Shown: positions 1 to 4,812 of the stretch, piece after piece | Layout of the letters: every line of letters begins with the position of its first letter | Numbering within the stretch: position 1 is the stretch's first letter | NCBI GenBank assembly: GCA_913057845.1 | Contig: CAJXPC010000139.1 | Span: 1-5,477, forward strand | DNA: 5,477 nt | Direction: 5' to 3' | From: an uncultured Pseudomonadota bacterium | GTDB lineage: Bacteria > Pseudomonadota > Gammaproteobacteria > Burkholderiales > Eutrophovitaceae | Made by a program: the position numbers and the translations under genes | The notes under the pieces: model-generated | Databases searched by the model: none | What the model was told of the DNA's origin: nothing | The model's input: the letters and a program-made list of their open reading frames with translations, nothing else

Positions 1-45
1 GATGTAGAGAGGTCTCGTGGGCTCGGAGATGTGTATAAGAGACAG
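1..45. other. Illumina Nextera adapter (library artefact)
   Basis: This is not genomic. Bases 27-45 are the 19-base Tn5 mosaic end AGATGTGTATAAGAGACAG, and 12-26 are the Nextera read-2 tail GTCTCGTGGGCTCGG. Bases 4-11 (GTAGAGAG) sit exactly where the 8-base i7 index belongs and match, from memory, the adapter form of Nextera index N707. Bases 1-3 (GAT) fit the end of the P7 primer. Genomic sequence starts at 46. Confidence 0.98.
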
Positions 46-101
46 ATTAATACTATTCGTATCTTTTCATGCTGAACAGTTAAAGCTACAAAGACACATA
101 A

Positions 102-122
102 TTGACAGTCGGCTAGTGTCAA
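102..122. repeat. Short inverted repeat in the contig-end spacer
   Basis: TTGACA (102-107) and TGTCAA (117-122) form a perfect 6-bp inverted repeat with a 9-base loop. There is no T run beside it on either strand, so it is not an obvious terminator. It lies about 30 bases beyond the R1 element, in a spacer that otherwise holds no gene between the adapter and the ABM protein stop. It may be a binding site or chance. Confidence 0.3.
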
Positions 123-149
123 AGATGCGACAAGCTCCATCAGTAATAA

Positions 150-233
150 ACCTCCCCAGGGGGGATGGTCTACGCAGGCTTACGTGATCTATAGATAGCC
201 GGTCAGACTAAAAAAAGACGCAATGAAGGCGCC
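150..233 (-). repeat. Dispersed intergenic element, copy R1
   Basis: Read on the minus strand, the element has a terminator-like hairpin (217-233), a T7 run (210-216), a core of about 50 bases, and a second hairpin. The core (160-208) matches R3 (3931-3980) at about 40 of 50 aligned positions, including the 10-mer CAGGCTTACG, then ATCTAT and GATAG. The second hairpin pairs 150-152 with 167-169 and 153-157 with 161-165, leaving T166 bulged and a 3-base loop. R2 shares TACGTGAT, the A7 tract and both hairpins. A perfect palindrome ATCTATAGAT lies inside the core. The element sits downstream of the ABM gene. I do not recognise it as a REP, ERIC, attC or other known family. The repeat itself is seen directly; its function is unknown. 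Confidence 0.75.
210..233 (-). terminator. Rho-independent terminator for the ABM gene (part of R1)
   Basis: On the minus strand the stem is GGCGC / GCGTC (one G-T wobble) with the 7-base loop CTTCATT, directly followed by seven T (plus-strand A210-216). It begins about 55 bases past the ABM protein stop codon. The stem is short, but the copy in R2 keeps the same geometry with compensating base changes, which supports a real structure. Confidence 0.65.
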
Positions 234-287
234 CTTTCTAACAGTCATGATTACTGATGACACGAACTTACTTAATACACATAAGTG

Positions 288-584
288 TCAATCAATAATA
301 GGGCCAGATATCGAGTCCGTAACGCCTAACTCAGGCGATATTTCATCAAGCATTGGGCGCAATGTGTTCAAAAATTTAATAAGCTCGGGTCGAGCCGCAG
401 CAATTGCATCCTTGTTGTCCCAGACAATAGTCGTTTGAAATCGACCATTCCCCGCATCTACAATCTGATGAGAATGACATCCTGGATACTGAGACACATC
501 AAACTGTGACACAGCTTTTATCAAAACCTCCTCTTGACCCGTCTTAGCTTGAAAACGAACACTACTTATAAAACTACCTGACAT
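288..584 (-). CDS. ABM-fold (antibiotic biosynthesis monooxygenase family) protein
   Basis: This 98-residue cytoplasmic protein has the length and pattern of single-domain ABM proteins (dimeric alpha/beta-barrel, ferredoxin-like fold). Visible features are an opening beta strand (FISSVRF, residues 5-11), a KTGQEE turn into the first helix, PGCHSH at 34-39 where many members have PG plus a strand, the strand ending VWDNKDA at 54-60, an R65-containing helix, and LGVTDSISG near the C-terminus (86-94). Family members include cofactor-less quinol monooxygenases, haem-degrading enzymes and many proteins of unknown substrate; nothing here picks one. The start is supported by GGAGG seven bases upstream (plus strand 592-596). 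It lies 163 bases downstream of the 331-residue gene and is followed by a terminator in R1. It is probably its own transcription unit. Confidence 0.82.
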   Translation of the reverse strand: MSGSFISSVRFQAKTGQEEVLIKAVSQFDVSQYPGCHSHQIVDAGNGRFQTTIVWDNKDAIAAARPELIKFLNTLRPMLDEISPELGVTDSISGPIID

Positions 585-662
585 GAGTCAACCTCCAAAA
601 ATTTAAAATTTAATATCGTTTATAAGTATGAATTAATAGCCTCACGTGTGGAAGGTGTCTCT

Positions 663-668
663 TGTCAA
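663..668 (-). promoter_or_regulatory. Isolated TTGACA box upstream of the ABM gene
   Basis: The minus strand reads TTGACA, a perfect -35 consensus, about 80 bases before the ABM start codon. The nearest good -10-like string (TATTAAT) is about 24 bases away, too far for a normal sigma-70 spacer, and no better -10 is seen at 16-18. Between them is the CACGTG palindrome. A promoter here is possible but not demonstrated. Confidence 0.2.
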
Positions 669-747
669 ATTACTGGCAATGCTCATCAAGATTAACAACC
701 ATATGCCTGCCCGAAACTTTGTCACCTAACAATGATCACCTCACGGT

Positions 748-1743
748 TTAAGTTTTATCTTCAAAGTACGTCATTAACCCCAGCACATCAGAATTTAATT
801 CAACGCTCTCAACTTGACCCTTCACGATATGCTTTTGAGCACCAAAGCAGTCACGGACCTCATCAATATTTTGGATCGTTACAGATGTCCTCAAATGTAG
901 ATTAGGAAACGCCTTTAGTGTCTCTTTTTGTACTTTATTCATCATGACACCTGAGGCTCGATATTGATTTCCCTCGACGTAAATATCGAACGTACCCGTC
1001 CTCAATATCTCTTCTGCTAGAAGACCCGCTACGGGAGCATTCCATCGATACACTTTGGGTGCGCTGTGCTCAATGAATGTTTCATTGCCCGATTTAATAG
1101 CAACGGTGTTGTACCAGTCCCACAACGTGACAGAGTAAGAATTTGATCGCTCTTGATTCAAATCAAGCCATTTTTTACCCTCTGAATAAATCAGAAGCTC
1201 ACTGTAGTGAGGTCGTTGCTTACAGACTGCCGTAACCGCAGAAAACTTCTGGTCTGCCGGGAAGAAATGTAATGCGTTTGTGAAGTTATCAAATGTGACG
1301 TCACTTCGATCCGGCTGGTGCCAATGCGTGTGCCGATTCAAATATCCTTCGTCGATGTTCAACCACCGATCCCAAACATCATCAAGAATCTCGGTAGATG
1401 CATTATCAAAAGCACTCTTATCCACAGACAAAGCAGAGTTTTTAGGTCCATAAGACTCGTACATTTCTTTGAAATGCCCAGACGATTCTCCAGCCGTCTG
1501 TTGGGCAGCGGCCCTGTCAACTTGCGCTATCTCATGATTATCAACCTGCGCAACTTGTTGCAGAACCGATTCATCGTTTAGTTGATCTGTCTTATCACCA
1601 ATAGTCTCCAATACACTCGGGAGGCCATGTTTTTGTGTTGGTAGCGTTCTGATCTCTTCGGCGCTGGTGCTGGCCATTAAATAGACAGCTACGAACAACC
1701 CTAATAAACCTACCGCAGTGCCCCACTGAATTATTCTAATCAT
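748..1743 (-). CDS. Membrane-anchored or exported protein of unknown function, 331 residues
   Basis: I do not recognise a family. Residues 4-24 form one hydrophobic segment after the short basic start MIR, reading as a signal anchor or an uncleaved signal peptide; there is no lipobox. Residues 30-110 are polar and probably disordered, with a small internal duplication (VAQVD at 64-68 and IAQVD at 72-76) and Gln/Ala-rich sequence. From about 115 on the protein looks folded: a Trp-rich stretch, HTHWH at 138-142 (possible metal site, unproven), Cys174, an aromatic WDWYN motif at 208-212, and Cys299. The soluble part would face the periplasm. The start has TAGGAGAT eight bases upstream. It stands alone, with 534 bases of spacer before it and 163 after. 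Codon usage and strand match the neighbours, so the frame is credible. Confidence 0.85.
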   Translation of the reverse strand: MIRIIQWGTAVGLLGLFVAVYLMASTSAEEIRTLPTQKHGLPSVLETIGDKTDQLNDESVLQQVAQVDNHEIAQVDRAAAQQTAGESSGHFKEMYESYGPKNSALSVDKSAFDNASTEILDDVWDRWLNIDEGYLNRHTHWHQPDRSDVTFDNFTNALHFFPADQKFSAVTAVCKQRPHYSELLIYSEGKKWLDLNQERSNSYSVTLWDWYNTVAIKSGNETFIEHSAPKVYRWNAPVAGLLAEEILRTGTFDIYVEGNQYRASGVMMNKVQKETLKAFPNLHLRTSVTIQNIDEVRDCFGAQKHIVKGQVESVELNSDVLGLMTYFEDKT

Positions 1744-1757
1744 GATGTTATCTCCTA

Positions 1758-1809
1758 ATTAATCTTTGATATTGAGTTCAACCATTTCTTGCTGCACTCG
1801 AAGATTAAT
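1758..1809 (-). repeat. 9-bp inverted repeat in the leader of the 331-residue gene
   Basis: ATTAATCTT (1758-1766) and AAGATTAAT (1801-1809) are perfect inverted copies separated by 34 bases. The near arm directly abuts the Shine-Dalgarno sequence (minus-strand TAGGAGAT, about 1749-1756). In the mRNA the arms could pair and alter access to the ribosome binding site, or in DNA they could be two half-sites for a regulator. The arms are AT-rich, so the RNA hairpin would be weak. Confidence 0.4.
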
Positions 1810-1822
1810 CAGAAGTTATGAA

Positions 1823-1851
1823 AATATAGTGGCTGGCTTGTGGCATTTTGA
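1823..1851 (-). promoter_or_regulatory. Possible promoter of the 331-residue gene
   Basis: The minus strand has TATATT (plus 1823-1828), five of six bases of the -10 consensus. Seventeen bases upstream is TCAAAA (1846-1851), a poor -35. Just upstream lie GTGGC at 1840-1844 and two GCCACAC copies at 1874-1880 and 1885-1891, exactly 11 bp apart, one helical turn. That spacing would suit an activator or repressor that compensates for the weak -35. This is inference from pattern only. Confidence 0.25.
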
Positions 1852-1945
1852 CGTCTAAGCGCCGTGACATGACGCCACACGATTGCCACACCCTCGCCCC
1901 ATCACTTCCACATTACAGCGCTAATCTAACCACTCCTCCTCCCTA

Positions 1946-2035
1946 GAGGACCTCAGACAGTCTACTGTGCCGATTCAGTGACGATCGGCTTGCTTCTCCA
2001 GAGGCAAAGACTGTTCTGAGGTCTTCACCTTTTTT
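1946..2035 (+). ncRNA. Branched 18-bp stem followed by T6: candidate small RNA or large terminator
   Basis: Bases 1946-1963 pair with 2008-2026 over 18 bp, with one G-T wobble (1948/2024) and a single unpaired T at 2014. The 44 bases inside hold two further hairpins: GCCGAT / ATCGGC (about 1969-1988) and TTGCTTCT / AGAGGCAA (about 1990-2007, small loop). Three bases after the stem on the plus strand comes T6 (2030-2035), the order expected at a Rho-independent 3' end. The minus strand has no such T run. No plus-strand protein gene lies upstream, and I see no convincing plus-strand promoter, so a stand-alone small RNA is a hypothesis. A large inverted repeat of another kind is the alternative. 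Confidence 0.45.
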
Positions 2036-2050
2036 AATAGCTAAGCCATC

Positions 2051-2078
2051 AAGGCTAGGAATAGTTCTAATCAGCCTT
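2051..2078. repeat. 6-bp inverted repeat between the branched stem and R2
   Basis: AAGGCT (2051-2056) and AGCCTT (2073-2078) pair perfectly around a 16-base loop that contains GAA/TTC, which could add three inner pairs. Alternatively CTAAG (2041-2045) pairs with CTTAG (2076-2080) outside AGCC/GGCT. It directly abuts the second hairpin of R2 and may be part of the same larger structure. Confidence 0.4.
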
Positions 2079-2162
2079 AGGCGCCACGGGGCGAACCTAC
2101 TGAGGGGTACGTGATTTATAAGATATGCTGGCCAATAAAAAAAGAGAGCGACTGAAGCACTC
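2078..2162 (-). repeat. Dispersed intergenic element, copy R2
   Basis: This copy aligns with R1 along its length: CTAC, then TACGTGAT, then TATA/GATA, then TAAAAAAAGA, and the terminal hairpin loops CTTCAGT and CTTCATT. The core has drifted more than R1 against R3, and its palindrome is degraded to TTATAA. The second hairpin pairs 2078-2081 with 2096-2099 and 2082-2085 with 2090-2093, with AA bulged at 2094-2095. That is the same layout as R1 (bulge on the plus-strand 3' side) built from different bases. It lies downstream of the Sel1 gene, again past the 3' end of a minus-strand gene. Confidence 0.65.
2137..2162 (-). terminator. Rho-independent terminator for the exported-protein operon (part of R2)
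   Basis: On the minus strand the stem is GAGTG / CGCTC (one T-G wobble) with the 7-base loop CTTCAGT, then TC and seven T (plus A2137-2143). It lies about 115 bases past the Sel1 stop. A second T7 at about 2197-2203 has no GC stem before it. The stem length, loop size and T7 equal those of the R1 terminator. Confidence 0.6.
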
Positions 2163-2277
2163 ACTGAGGAAACCAGTTAACGCAGGAGGACACTTTAAAA
2201 AAACATACAAACCACTATTTTGCTAATGAAAAGTAGATGCGAGCGAGCTGTTTAAAGTAATTTAATCGTTGTGAAAA

Positions 2278-2640
2278 TTATTTCTTTAGCTTTTCAGATT
2301 CAGCACAACCGATTGCCAATCCTAAGTCACAAGCCAAACTGAGAAACTTCAACGCTTGACTGTCGCTTTGCTTAACGCCCAACCCCTCTTCGTACATCCC
2401 TCCTAACATCAAGCAGCTATATCCACCACCACCATCACAGCCTTTCTCGTAATACTCAATTGCTTTTAAAGAATCTTGCCCCACACCATCACCCCATTGG
2501 TACATCGAACCCAACAAAGCACAGCTGAACACATCGCCATCATCACAGCTATTTTTGTGGCGTTCAGCATCGGCCTCTGCAAAACATGTACCAGAAAACC
2601 ACAACATCAGTACTGCACTCAGTAGTCGTATCACCTTCAT
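2278..2640 (-). CDS. Exported Sel1-repeat protein with paired cysteines
   Basis: The protein has 120 residues. A signal peptide spans residues 1-21 (KVIR, a hydrophobic core, then CFA before E22); there is no proper lipobox at Cys19. The mature part is three Sel1-like repeats of exactly 36 residues, marked by CX7C pairs at C32/C40, C68/C76 and C104/C112, the last repeat being cut short. LLGSMYQWGDGV and LMLGGMYEEGLGV are the repeat helices. The CX7C pattern is that of Helicobacter Hcp-type Sel1 proteins, where each pair forms a disulfide across a helical hairpin, so a periplasmic or secreted scaffold is likely. Sel1 proteins usually bind other proteins; the partner is unknown. The ATG overlaps the TGA of the upstream gene (ATGA), with AGGAG directly touching it, which argues for translational coupling. 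Confidence 0.88.
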   Translation of the reverse strand: MKVIRLLSAVLMLWFSGTCFAEADAERHKNSCDDGDVFSCALLGSMYQWGDGVGQDSLKAIEYYEKGCDGGGGYSCLMLGGMYEEGLGVKQSDSQALKFLSLACDLGLAIGCAESEKLKK

Positions 2641-2903
2641 CTCCTAAACTCTTCAATCATCTCTATCGAGACATCAGTTGGATAACACAGTGGTTTATAC
2701 CCACCAGGTCTCGAATAAGCACTGCGTCTGGCACACTGACTTCCATTATTCGTTCTACTATAAGGGCACGCACAGTCACCTCTATGAGTGGCAATAGACT
2801 TATAGATAATGACTTGAGTGATTTCCTCATCAGACATTGAGGAAGAGTCCGCATGAGCGAAACCAATCATTAGCGTTAGGGCAATTAAAATTAAGATCTT
2901 CAT
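2637..2903 (-). CDS. Small exported protein with CxCP...RSAYSRPGG...CY motif
   Basis: The protein has 88 residues. A clear signal peptide covers residues 1-18 (MKILILIALTLMIGFAHA, cut before D19), leaving a mature protein of about 70 residues. A short helix (MSDEEITQVIIYKSIA) is followed by a conserved-looking cysteine module: C44-A-C46-P, C57, RSAYSRPGG at 60-68, and C73-Y74. I recall this module from small conserved bacterial proteins of unknown function; the four cysteines could form two disulfides or bind metal. It overlaps the Sel1 gene by four bases, so the two are co-translated and may act together in the periplasm. The Shine-Dalgarno is weak (TAAG only), which suggests modest expression. 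No other in-frame ATG upstream would keep the signal peptide at the N-terminus. Confidence 0.85.
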   Translation of the reverse strand: MKILILIALTLMIGFAHADSSSMSDEEITQVIIYKSIATHRGDCACPYSRTNNGSQCARRSAYSRPGGYKPLCYPTDVSIEMIEEFRR

Positions 2904-2933
2904 GGCTTACTTATGCAAACTTCACCTTTAGTC

Positions 2934-2963
2934 ATTGTAATAAATACAGTCATTTTTATCCAA
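2934..2963 (-). promoter_or_regulatory. Possible promoter of the exported-protein operon
   Basis: The minus strand has TACAAT (plus 2934-2939), five of six -10 bases, and TTGGAT (2958-2963), a weak -35, 18 bases apart. The predicted start point would lie about 25 bases before the ATG at 2903. The spacer further upstream holds a small CTAC-TG-GTAG palindrome (2984-2993). No terminator is seen for the SnoaL-like gene, so read-through from it is also possible. Confidence 0.3.
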
Positions 2964-3018
2964 CCCCATATCCTTAGTTGCAGCCCTACTGGTAGCCAAC
3001 AGCAATCCTTAATCTGAG

Positions 3019-3405
3019 CTAAAACATGGTGTTCGAGTTTGCCGCTGTCTCAGGGATGATTTGTAAAACATCCCAATGTTCAATAATTTTTCCATCATCG
3101 TCAAAACGAAAAATATCGATTCCCGCATAATCATTATCACCTGGCCATTCCTGGTGACAGTGAAGCATGACGAGATTACCTTGAGCAATAGCCCTTTTAA
3201 AATGAACCCTTTTTCCGGGGTAGCCGTCCTGCATTCGCTCAAAATATTCGATGAACGCCTGCTTCCCATCAGGCACGTCTGGATTGTGTTGTATGTATAT
3301 GTCGCCGACATACTGTTCCATTGCGTCACGCGGTTTACATTGATTGAACATCAGATCATAAAATGCCTGTGCGGATTCTTTGTTCTTCTCAAGATTGTCG
3401 TTCAT
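3019..3405 (-). CDS. SnoaL-like NTF2-fold protein (predicted small-molecule enzyme)
   Basis: This 128-residue cytoplasmic protein is full length for the SnoaL-like / NTF2 superfamily. It shows an N-terminal helix (KNKESAQAFYDLMF), then YVGDIYIQHNPDVPDGKQAFIEYF (32-55), where the QHNP histidine and the PDG turn are typical of this subgroup. H82 and H84 follow on a strand, then IDIFRFDDDGKIIEHWDVLQ (96-115), ending in NSNTMF. The subgroup is often described as a predicted SnoaL-like aldol-condensation enzyme, but most members have no assigned substrate, and the family also holds non-enzymatic ligand binders. AAGGAG lies four bases before the ATG. It follows the tautomerase gene after 76 bases on the same strand, so co-transcription is plausible. 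Confidence 0.87.
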   Translation of the reverse strand: MNDNLEKNKESAQAFYDLMFNQCKPRDAMEQYVGDIYIQHNPDVPDGKQAFIEYFERMQDGYPGKRVHFKRAIAQGNLVMLHCHQEWPGDNDYAGIDIFRFDDDGKIIEHWDVLQIIPETAANSNTMF

Positions 3406-3481
3406 GGTGCTCCTTCCTCAGATTGACATTGAGACGCCTTAATCGTTCGGAATCAATCAATGTAAATGAGTTAAATATTAC

Positions 3482-3865
3482 TCACTCAGCCAACTGGGCT
3501 AGACCGTTTCCGAAGGACCAATTTTCTTTCGCCACCTCCACCAAATTAATCACCACGTCGTCTGGACGACAACCAACCCTCTCAGATAATCGAGTCATGA
3601 GACTGCGATAGAATTGTTTCTTGAGTTCAACGGTACGTCCTTGGTTTAGAAAAATCTGAATGAGAATGATTTTGCTGGAATACTTATTCCCGTGAAAATT
3701 TGGAGCTACATTCATAGTCCCCTCTGGATGTCGATTGATGATTTGGAACTTATCGTTCTCAGGTACATTAAAAATATCCATCAACGTCTCGTAGATCACC
3801 TCTCCAGCATCTAGTGCACTGGCTTGAGTCCATTCATCAGTCATATCAATACGAACCATTGGCAT
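3482..3865 (-). CDS. Tautomerase-superfamily protein
   Basis: The protein has 127 residues. It begins Met-Pro, and Met removal would expose the N-terminal proline that acts as the catalytic base throughout this superfamily, which fixes the start. AAGGAG lies six bases upstream. The pattern fits the longer single-chain group (Tautomerase_2 type): INRHPEG at 43-49, FHGNKYSSKIILIQIFL at 57-73, the GR pair at 76-77, KKQFYRSLMTRL, PDDV at 101-104, and NWSFGNGLAQ at 115-124. Family reactions are keto-enol tautomerisation, dehalogenation or decarboxylation of small acids; the substrate cannot be told from sequence. In the spacer after the stop are ACATTGA (3426-3432) and TCAATGT (3457-3463), a 7-bp inverted repeat without a T run. 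The SnoaL-like gene follows. Confidence 0.9.
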   Translation of the reverse strand: MPMVRIDMTDEWTQASALDAGEVIYETLMDIFNVPENDKFQIINRHPEGTMNVAPNFHGNKYSSKIILIQIFLNQGRTVELKKQFYRSLMTRLSERVGCRPDDVVINLVEVAKENWSFGNGLAQLAE

Positions 3866-3930
3866 AATTATCTCCTTACTAAATTATTTAAAAAGGCACC
3901 TGCACATTTTTTCATATGCGTAAATTACTA

Positions 3931-3980
3931 AGGGGAAGGCTCTACTCAGGCTTACGCCATCTATCGATAGGCTTTCAGAC
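3931..3980. repeat. Dispersed intergenic element, core-only copy R3
   Basis: About 40 of 50 aligned positions match R1 (160-208), including CAGGCTTACG and the CTAT-NG-ATAG palindrome, here the perfect 10-mer CTATCGATAG (3961-3970). It lacks the terminator hairpin, the T7 run and the second hairpin of R1 and R2. AGGCT occurs three times (3937, 3948, 3969), at spacings of 11 and 21 bases, about one and two helical turns. It lies 22 bases past the yaeQ stop and 65 before the tautomerase start. Confidence 0.7.
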
Positions 3981-4002
3981 ACAATCATCCTTCAGAAATA
4001 AA

Positions 4003-4551
4003 CTAATGATTGGCATTTTTCCACTTATCCAAGGTCACGTAAACGATGCCACCTTCACCACTGACCATCACATCGCCGTCCTGAATACTCACCTGCAGTC
4101 TCATCGATCGATCCGCCAGTTTTGCCAATTCACGGCTGTCGTGCTCTGAAAAATTAATAACCTGAAGGTTGTGAAAACGGGTGGTGCTGTTTTTTATTTT
4201 CTCCCACCACATCTCAGCCGCCCGGCCGCCGTAACAATAGATCATCACCTCGTTGGCTTTGCCACAAGATTGACGAACAATCTTATCGCTCGGAAGTCCC
4301 AAAGACACCCATAGTTCTAGCTCACCACTCAGGCTTTTCTGCCAAATGTCCGGCTCGTCATCCGATGAAAGGCCTCTAGAAAACTCCAATCGCTCATCGG
4401 CATTCAGTGCAAAAGCGAGAATACGCACCATTAAACGTTCATCCGTCTCAGACGGATGTTTGGCGACAGTCAGATTATGCGTCTCGTAGTAGTGTCGATC
4501 CATATCGGAAATGGAAAGTTCAACTTTATGAATAGTGGCTTTTTGCGCCAT
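4003..4551 (-). CDS. yaeQ: YaeQ family protein
   Basis: The protein has 182 residues, matching the roughly 180 of E. coli YaeQ, with collinear landmarks: MAQKATIHKVELSISDMDR at the start, HPSETDERLMVRILAF at 32-47, ADERLEFSRGLSSDDEPDIW at 51-70, ELWVSLGLPS at 79-88, the RAAEMWW helix, and ADRSMRLQVSIQDG at 146-159. Structures of the family show a PD-(D/E)XK nuclease-like fold, and the acidic DDEPD and the E79 strand fall where that fold carries its metal ligands. The cellular role is not settled; older work suggested suppression of an rfaH haemolysin defect. The gene is mostly found in Gammaproteobacteria and their relatives, and is the best taxonomic marker here. The Shine-Dalgarno is weak (AGGC). 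It is a single-gene unit with a long leader. Confidence 0.95.
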   Translation of the reverse strand: MAQKATIHKVELSISDMDRHYYETHNLTVAKHPSETDERLMVRILAFALNADERLEFSRGLSSDDEPDIWQKSLSGELELWVSLGLPSDKIVRQSCGKANEVMIYCYGGRAAEMWWEKIKNSTTRFHNLQVINFSEHDSRELAKLADRSMRLQVSIQDGDVMVSGEGGIVYVTLDKWKNANH

Positions 4552-4596
4552 GATTTATGCCTGAATAGAGAAGATTGGGATATTTAATGTGGTAGC

Positions 4597-4634
4597 GATG
4601 TTTTGCCTACGCCATCAAACTCAAAGGCAACATC
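4597..4634 (-). repeat. Inverted repeat in the yaeQ leader, weak partial match to the R family (R4)
   Basis: GATGTT-TT-GCCT (4597-4608) pairs with AGGCAACATC (4625-4634): ten base pairs with a 2-base bulge and a 16-base loop. It lies 46-83 bases before the yaeQ start on the transcribed strand. The 9-mer TACGCCATC in its loop side is shared with R3, followed by a loosely similar tail ending AGGC, so it may be a decayed fourth copy. A 9-base match alone can arise by chance in 5 kb, so the link is tentative; the hairpin itself is plain. Confidence 0.45.
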
Positions 4635-4675
4635 AAGATGATAACCATTTGCACCGAAGTAAATACGAAAAAAGG

Positions 4676-4681
4676 ATTATA
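4676..4681 (-). promoter_or_regulatory. Possible -10 box of the yaeQ promoter
   Basis: The minus strand reads TATAAT, a perfect -10 consensus. The -35 position holds TTTTAT, a poor match. Transcription would start near 4669 and give a leader of about 117 bases that includes the 4597-4634 hairpin. Confidence 0.35.
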
Positions 4682-4797
4682 TTTCACTATGTGTGGGAAT
4701 AAAAATAAGTAATGGACCTTACTGGGAACCTTATAGTATCGGGTTTAATCCTCCACCTCATTGAGGGTATCGTTCACAGAGGCAGTTGAGACGACAT

Positions 4798-4812
4798 AAT
4801 TTAGGCTAAATT
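4798..4812. repeat. 15-base palindrome downstream of the hydrolase
   Basis: AATTTAG-G-CTAAATT is a perfect 7-bp inverted repeat around one central base. It is too tight and AT-rich for a good terminator and has no T run at the right place. It resembles a dimeric regulator site, but lies at the 3' end of a gene. Confidence 0.35.

Larger units (their letters stand above)
1744..2277. other. 534-base gene-free spacer rich in inverted repeats
   Basis: I found no credible protein gene between the 331-residue gene and the Sel1 gene. An open frame of 73 codons on the minus strand (1943-2164) runs straight through two structured elements and has no family resemblance, so I do not call it. From high to low coordinates the spacer holds the R2 terminator and element, a 6-bp inverted repeat at 2051-2078, the branched plus-strand stem at 1946-2035, direct repeats near 1874-1891, and the leader of the 331-residue gene. 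The R2 T run is followed, still on the minus strand, by nothing that resembles a tRNA or rRNA. Confidence 0.7.

Noticed and set aside
223..438. Plus-strand open frame of 71 codons
   Set aside because: It lies mostly antisense to the ABM gene, which has a good ribosome site and a family pattern. No ribosome site or recognisable product.
1924..2162. Integron attC site (stem with an unpaired base, ATCTAAC box at 1924-1930)
   Set aside because: ATCTAAC fits RYYYAAC, but there is no matching GTTRRRY partner at the other end, and none of the R copies carries the AAC/GTT core triplets. The T6 after the stem is also unlike attC.
1943..2164. Open frame of 73 codons on the minus strand
   Set aside because: It covers the branched stem, the 6-bp inverted repeat and most of R2, has no family resemblance, and its composition follows the repeats. 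An open frame here is a by-product.
2984..2993. CTACTGGTAG palindrome as a further R copy
   Set aside because: It shares only CCTACTG with R2; the flanks do not align. Likely chance.
3009..3426. Overlapping frames on both strands across the SnoaL-like gene
   Set aside because: They are shadows of a gene with a clear NTF2-fold pattern and a strong ribosome site.
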